From: Sva-07 sp963828415
Lineage (GTDB): Bacteria; Actinomycetota; Acidimicrobiia; Acidimicrobiales; Ilumatobacteraceae
NCBI GenBank assembly: GCA_963828415.1
Contig: CAWHEI010000009.1
Location: 124,001 to 188,000, forward strand
DNA: 64,000 bases
Direction: 5' to 3'
The translations under genes were made by a program, and so were the position numbers. This document shows, piece by piece, positions 59,809 to 64,000 of this stretch (its first letter is position 1; each line of letters starts with the position of its first letter). Below the pieces are notes generated by a model. It was not told where the DNA came from. It ran no database searches and saw nothing but the letters and a program-made list of their open reading frames with translations.

Positions 59809-60524
59809 GCGGCGACGTGCTGCTGAAGGTCGCAGGGTTGTCCGCCGGCTACGGCCCCATCCAGGTGCTGCACGAACTCGACTTCACCGTTGCCGAGGGC
59901 GAGATCGTCGTGATCCTCGGCGCCAACGGCGCCGGCAAGACCACCACCATGCGTGCCACATCGGGCATGATCGCCCGCAAGGGCACCGTCGAGTTCGCCG
60001 GCAAGGACATCAGCGGCGCGAAGCCGGACGCAATCCTGCGCGACGGTATCTCCCAGGTCCCCCAGGGGCGCGGCACGTTCACGGATCTCACCGTGCACGA
60101 CAACCTCCGAGCCGGCGGTTACACGGCCAAGGGCTCGCTCGACGAGGATCTCGAGCGTTGGTACGGCCTCTTCCCGCGACTGTCGGAGCGGCGTGACCAG
60201 AAGGCCGGATCGCTGTCCGGCGGTGAACAGCAGATGCTGGCAGTGGCCCGGGCGATGATGCCGCGACCCAAGCTGCTGCTGTGCGACGAGCCGAGCCTCG
60301 GTCTCGCACCGTTGATCACCCAGGAGCTGTTCCGGGTCCTTGGGACGCTGCGCGACGACCACGGCATGTCGCTGTTGATCGTCGAGCAGAACGCCGGCAT
60401 GGCGCTGTCGCTCGCCGACAGGGCCTACGTGCTCGAGACCGGCAACATCGTGGCCACGGGCACCGGAGCAGAACTGCTCGCCGACGACACGATCAAAGAG
60501 GCCTACCTCGGGGTGGTCAGCTGA
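59805..60524 (+). CDS. Branched-chain amino-acid type ABC transporter ATP-binding protein (LivF-like)
   Basis: 239 residues from ATG 59805 (ATGA overlap). Walker A GANGAGKTT, signature LSGGEQQMLAVARAM, Walker B LLLCDEPSLGLAP. It forms the ATPase pair with the LivG-like protein. Length is standard. Confidence 0.94.
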   Translation: MSGDVLLKVAGLSAGYGPIQVLHELDFTVAEGEIVVILGANGAGKTTTMRATSGMIARKGTVEFAGKDISGAKPDAILRDGISQVPQGRGTFTDLTVHDNLRAGGYTAKGSLDEDLERWYGLFPRLSERRDQKAGSLSGGEQQMLAVARAMMPRPKLLLCDEPSLGLAPLITQELFRVLGTLRDDHGMSLLIVEQNAGMALSLADRAYVLETGNIVATGTGAELLADDTIKEAYLGVVS

Positions 60525-61414
60525 TGGCGCTGTTCATCGAACGCATGGTCAACGGCATCGCCGACGGATCGATCTACGCGTTGCTCGCATTGGCGCTGGT
60601 GGTCGTGTTCCGCTCGACCGGCCAGCTCAACTTCGCGCAGGGCGAGATCGGCACGATGGGTGCGTTCTTCGTCTCGACGCTGACGTTGTCCGGGCTGCCG
60701 GTCTGGTTGTCGGTCGGGTGTGCGATGCTGCTCGGATTCGTCGTCTCCGCAGGGGTCGAGCGAATCGTGGTCAGGCCGATCGAACACCGCAACCCTGGCG
60801 CGGTCATCGTGGCGCTCATCGGCGTGTTCCTCGGCATCAACCAGCTCGTGGCGATGATCTGGGGTGTCGATGCCCGCAGCCTGCCCAGCGTGTTCCCCGA
60901 TGGGGCCGACGACTTCGTGGTCATCGCCGGGGCGCCGATCCGTCTCGCCCGTCTCGGCGTCATCGCGGTGTTGATCGTTCTGCTGTTGCTCCTGTGGCTG
61001 CTGTTCACCAAGACCAAGGTCGGCCTGGCGATGCGGGCGGTCGCCAACAACCAGGAGTCGTCGAACCTGGTGGGTATCCGCGTCGGATCGATCCTCGTGG
61101 TGGGCTGGGGCTTGGCCGGAGCGATCGGTGTGCTCGCGGCCGCCATGCTGGCGCCGTCGGCGGGCCTGACCGGATCGCTGATGCTCGGGCCGTTCCTCCT
61201 CGCATCGGTGGCTGCCGTTCTCGGCGGGCTCGACTCGCCGCTCGGTGCCGTCGTCGGCGGATTGATCATCGGCCTGACCGAGGCGTTCATCGTCGGGTAC
61301 GTGAGCTTCCTCGGTGCCGACATGTTGTTCCCGGTCATGCTCGTCATCTTGCTGGTCGTGCTGCTGGTGCGACCCTCCGGGTTGTTCGGATCCGAACGTG
61401 TGGAGCGTGTGTGA
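60524..61414 (+). CDS. Branched-chain amino-acid type ABC permease (LivH-like)
   Basis: 296 residues from ATG 60524, overlapping the LivF-like stop by 1 base (TGATG). Eight or so helices with the LivH patterns NGIADGSIYALLALALVV, LNFAQGEIGTMGAF and GLDSPLGAVVGGLIIGLTEAF. One of the two membrane subunits that form the transport channel. Confidence 0.93.
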   Translation: MALFIERMVNGIADGSIYALLALALVVVFRSTGQLNFAQGEIGTMGAFFVSTLTLSGLPVWLSVGCAMLLGFVVSAGVERIVVRPIEHRNPGAVIVALIGVFLGINQLVAMIWGVDARSLPSVFPDGADDFVVIAGAPIRLARLGVIAVLIVLLLLLWLLFTKTKVGLAMRAVANNQESSNLVGIRVGSILVVGWGLAGAIGVLAAAMLAPSAGLTGSLMLGPFLLASVAAVLGGLDSPLGAVVGGLIIGLTEAFIVGYVSFLGADMLFPVMLVILLVVLLVRPSGLFGSERVERV

Positions 61415-62622
61415 TGGATCTTCCCGTCCGTGTTCAACGTGGTGGCTGGCAGAACTGGGCCGGTCGCCTGCTCCTGTTCGGCGGAGTCGGTCTGTTCATG
61501 TTCCGGGCCGTCTCCGAGTGGAGTCGATCGGGCCTCGGGCTGCTCACCGATGCCCTGATCATCGCCATCGCAGTCACCGGGCTCAACCTGATCACCGGCT
61601 ACACCGGGCAGCTGTCGCTCGGTCACGCAGCGTTCTTCGCCATCGGGGCGTTCACCTCGGCGATGCTGGTCACCGGCAAGGTGTGGACTCCGTTCCTCAC
61701 GGACAACATCTGGACCCCGGGCTGGACGCTGGTCGCCGCGGCAGTCGTCTGTTTCCTGATCGGCACGGTGGTCGGGATCCCTGCGCTGCGACTCAAGGGC
61801 GTCTACCTGGCGTTGGTGACCCTCGTCTTCACCGAAGCCGTACGCGCCCTGCTCAAGTACGAGGAGTTCGAAGGTGTCACCGGAGGCGCCCCCGGGATCA
61901 AGGGGTTCGACTACCTGCCGCCGACGTGGACCGGACTCGACGGTCGGGCCGACCTGGTCACCTGGTTCTTCTGGTTGTCGCTCGGCATTCTCGTCGTGGT
62001 GTCGATCCTCTCGGCCGGCTTGATCAGGAGCAGGATCGGGCGAGCGATGGTGGCGGTGCGCGACAACGAGACCGCGGCGGCCGTGATGGGCGTGAACCTC
62101 TTCACGACCAAGACGATGGTGTTCGGGCTGTCAGGGGCCATCGCGGGAGTCGCCGGCGGCCTGTACGCACTCAAGCTCTCGCTCGTCGAAGCGGACATCC
62201 CGCTGTTCGGTCTGTTCGGATCGGTCACGCTGCTCGTCGCGATGGTCGTCGGTGGCGCAGCGCAGAACTGGGGCCCGTTCGTCGGCGCGATGTTCTATGT
62301 CTTCGTCAACGACTACGCCCGCAGCGTCGGCGAGGAACCCGCCGACAGCCTCTTCTTCGGCTGGTTGGTGGAATCGGGAACCAAGATCAACGGGCTTGGT
62401 GGCGTCACGTTCGGGGTGCTGCTGATCCTGTTCGCCCGGTTCGTTCCCTTCGGTGCCGTGGGCACGATGCGACTGTGGCGCTCGAAGGTCGTCCAGGTGG
62501 TGCCTCGGATACCGGTACCCGCCGAGCATGGGTCGAACGGCTCTGGCGACTCGGTGACCTCGCCGACTAGCGTTCCGAACGCCGACTCGTCACCCACAGG
62601 GAACGACGAACCGGCATCGTGA
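61414..62622 (+). CDS. Branched-chain amino-acid type ABC permease (LivM-like)
   Basis: 402 residues from ATG 61414, again overlapping the preceding stop by 1 base. LNLITGYTGQLSLGHAAFFAIGAFTSA and RIGRAMVAVRDNETAAAVMGVN are LivM signatures. The C-terminal ~45 residues are a polar Ser/Asn-rich extension beyond the normal end of the family, in the cytoplasm or outside. Confidence 0.93.
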   Translation: MDLPVRVQRGGWQNWAGRLLLFGGVGLFMFRAVSEWSRSGLGLLTDALIIAIAVTGLNLITGYTGQLSLGHAAFFAIGAFTSAMLVTGKVWTPFLTDNIWTPGWTLVAAAVVCFLIGTVVGIPALRLKGVYLALVTLVFTEAVRALLKYEEFEGVTGGAPGIKGFDYLPPTWTGLDGRADLVTWFFWLSLGILVVVSILSAGLIRSRIGRAMVAVRDNETAAAVMGVNLFTTKTMVFGLSGAIAGVAGGLYALKLSLVEADIPLFGLFGSVTLLVAMVVGGAAQNWGPFVGAMFYVFVNDYARSVGEEPADSLFFGWLVESGTKINGLGGVTFGVLLILFARFVPFGAVGTMRLWRSKVVQVVPRIPVPAEHGSNGSGDSVTSPTSVPNADSSPTGNDEPAS

Positions 62623-62671
62623 ACCAGCCCCAAACTCCACCCAATCACCCACCAGAGGGGGAACTCTGATC

Positions 62672-64000
62672 ATGGTCAAGACCAAGAAGCTGATGGCGCT
62701 CGCCGCCGTCGGCGCGCTCACACTCGCCGCATGCGGCAGTGATGACGACAGTGCCGACACGGGGGACACCACCCCCGTCGAGACCGACGCTCCGGAGGCC
62801 ACCGAGACCACCGACGCTCCCGAATCCACGGAAGCACCGGAGTCGACGGACGCGCCCGAGACCACCGAAGCCGAGGAGGCGTCGGGCGCAGCGTTCGTCG
62901 TCGACCCCGAGGCGTGCGACGACCCCGACGCGGCAACTGCGCCGATCGACGGGTCGCTCAAGATCGGCACGTCGCTCCCGCTCTCGGGTGGCCCTGCCGT
63001 GCTGTTCGCTCCGCTGGCCGCCGGCCAGCAGGCCTACATCGACTACTTCAACGCCGAGTTCGGTGGCATCGACGGACAGCCGATCGAGCTCGTCGTCAAG
63101 GACGATCAGTACCAGGCCGATCTGACCGTGGCCAACGTCGATGAACTCATCTTCGACGACGAGGTCGACATGCTCTCCGGCATCGTCGGCACCCCGAACA
63201 ACCTGGCGATCCGCGAGAGCACGAACGCTCAGTGCATCCCGCAGTTGGCGGCGGCGACGGGCGCACCGGACTGGGGAGACATCGAGAACTACCCGTTCAC
63301 GACCGGTCTGCTCGTACCGTACGAGATCGAGGTGCGTGTCTTCGGTGACTACGTGCTCGAGCAGTTCGGCGAGGGTGCCACCGTCGGGCTCATCTACGTG
63401 AACAACGAGTTCGGCCAGGCCTACGTCTCGTTGATGGAGGCCTACGCCGAGGAGAACGGGCTCGAGATCGTGGCGCAGGAGACGATCGACGCTGCCGACT
63501 CGGGTGCCCCGAGTGGGCAGATGACCAACCTGGTGCAGGCTGCCCCGGACGCGATCCTGGCGGTCCCGCTCGGCGCCCAGTGCATCGCGTTCATGCAGGA
63601 ACTCGGCAATGCCCAAGCGGCCAATGCCGGTTTCGATCCGGCTGTGTACCAGACCGCGACGTGCTCCGACTCACTGTTCTTCAATGCGGCATCGAACGGC
63701 GGCGCCGACGGTGTGTTCACCACGTTGAACATCACGGACCCGAACAACCCGCTCTACGCCGATGACGAGGGGTTGCAGACGTACCTCGCGGCGATGGCGG
63801 CCTCTGCGCCGGATGCGAATGCCCTCTCGACGATCGCGATCGCCGGGTGGCTCTCGATGGAGGTCGCGGTCCAGGCCGCGGTCGACGCAGCCGAAGCCGG
63901 CGATCTGAGCCGCGTGGGCATCATGAACGCAGCACGCAACGTCAACTATGCGCCGTCGTTGACGCTGGACGGGCTGAGCTCGATCATGAACGCCGAGGAC
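62672..64000 (+). CDS. Branched-chain amino-acid type ABC substrate-binding lipoprotein (LivK-like, partial)
   Basis: 443 codons are open from ATG 62672 to the window end; the stop lies beyond. A signal peptide ends in the lipobox LTLAAC, then an acidic Thr/Glu/Pro linker of about 50 residues, then a periplasmic-binding type 1 domain starting IDGSLKIGTSLPLSGGPA, as in receptor-family binding proteins for amino acids, amides or urea-like solutes. Ribosome site GAGGGGGA precedes the start. It captures the substrate for the four upstream genes; which substrate is not readable. Confidence 0.92.
   Translation, partial: MVKTKKLMALAAVGALTLAACGSDDDSADTGDTTPVETDAPEATETTDAPESTEAPESTDAPETTEAEEASGAAFVVDPEACDDPDAATAPIDGSLKIGTSLPLSGGPAVLFAPLAAGQQAYIDYFNAEFGGIDGQPIELVVKDDQYQADLTVANVDELIFDDEVDMLSGIVGTPNNLAIRESTNAQCIPQLAAATGAPDWGDIENYPFTTGLLVPYEIEVRVFGDYVLEQFGEGATVGLIYVNNEFGQAYVSLMEAYAEENGLEIVAQETIDAADSGAPSGQMTNLVQAAPDAILAVPLGAQCIAFMQELGNAQAANAGFDPAVYQTATCSDSLFFNAASNGGADGVFTTLNITDPNNPLYADDEGLQTYLAAMAASAPDANALSTIAIAGWLSMEVAVQAAVDAAEAGDLSRVGIMNAARNVNYAPSLTLDGLSSIMNAED

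Overview
The window is high-GC, gene-dense chromosomal DNA from an actinobacterium. Gene content (two wax-ester-synthase/DGAT acyltransferases, polyphosphate glucokinase, Baeyer-Villiger monooxygenase, two L,D-transpeptidases, fused indolepyruvate oxidoreductase, surface proteins with actinobacterial C-terminal modules) and the very common pattern of a TANNNT box 6-8 bases before an ATG/GTG suggest the class Acidimicrobiia (Ilumatobacter-like). That assignment is inference; no rRNA is present to confirm it. I see no tRNA, rRNA, CRISPR array, transposase or phage gene.

Layout: 1-4751 holds the end of a secreted NTF2/Mtb12-like protein, then a AAA+ ATPase and a DUF4157 protein with a kinase-like centre, a pair of the kind linked to extracellular contractile injection systems. 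4818-9704 has a HI0933-type flavoprotein, an OmpA-like envelope protein, an MFS exporter whose frame runs on into a small gene, and a bifunctional nuclease. 9859-20738 is lipid/CoA and oxidoreductase metabolism: thiolase, SDR, crotonase, two flavin monooxygenases, acyl-CoA dehydrogenase and a Dabb protein, with a DUF389 protein, HtrA-like protease and GlxA-like protein between. 20803-24557 is a membrane-lipid operon including a ceramidase-like/PlsC fusion. 24622-28505 has a universal stress protein and a sulfatase / formylglycine-generating enzyme / HAD operon.

28657-33332 is a cluster of small stress or envelope proteins (SHOCT, DUF6325, GlsB, a broken SHOCT paralogue) around a CPA1 antiporter. 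33340-39162 carries an N-terminally short amidohydrolase, an L,D-transpeptidase, a lipoprotein and a large frameshifted surface protein. 39305-43286 has divergent WS/DGAT genes, one coupled to two DUF202 genes and the other carrying a histone-H1-like tail. 43354-54894 is mixed metabolism (acyl-CoA dehydrogenase, polyphosphate glucokinase, Ca/Na antiporter, fused IOR, regulator, M20 peptidase, ArgG, glycosyltransferase). 55002-58884 has a second L,D-transpeptidase, an alpha/beta hydrolase and a zinc peptidase lipoprotein. 59047-64000 is a branched-chain amino-acid type (Liv) ABC operon cut by the window end.

Between genes lie two families of interspersed palindromes, A (GTTTGCG-ended, seven copies) and B (GGTTCCC-ended, three loci), plus several single long hairpins at convergent gene ends. 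The most unusual items are the DUF4157/kinase-like protein with its AAA+ partner, the palindrome families and their effects on gene ends, and the ceramidase-PlsC fusion.
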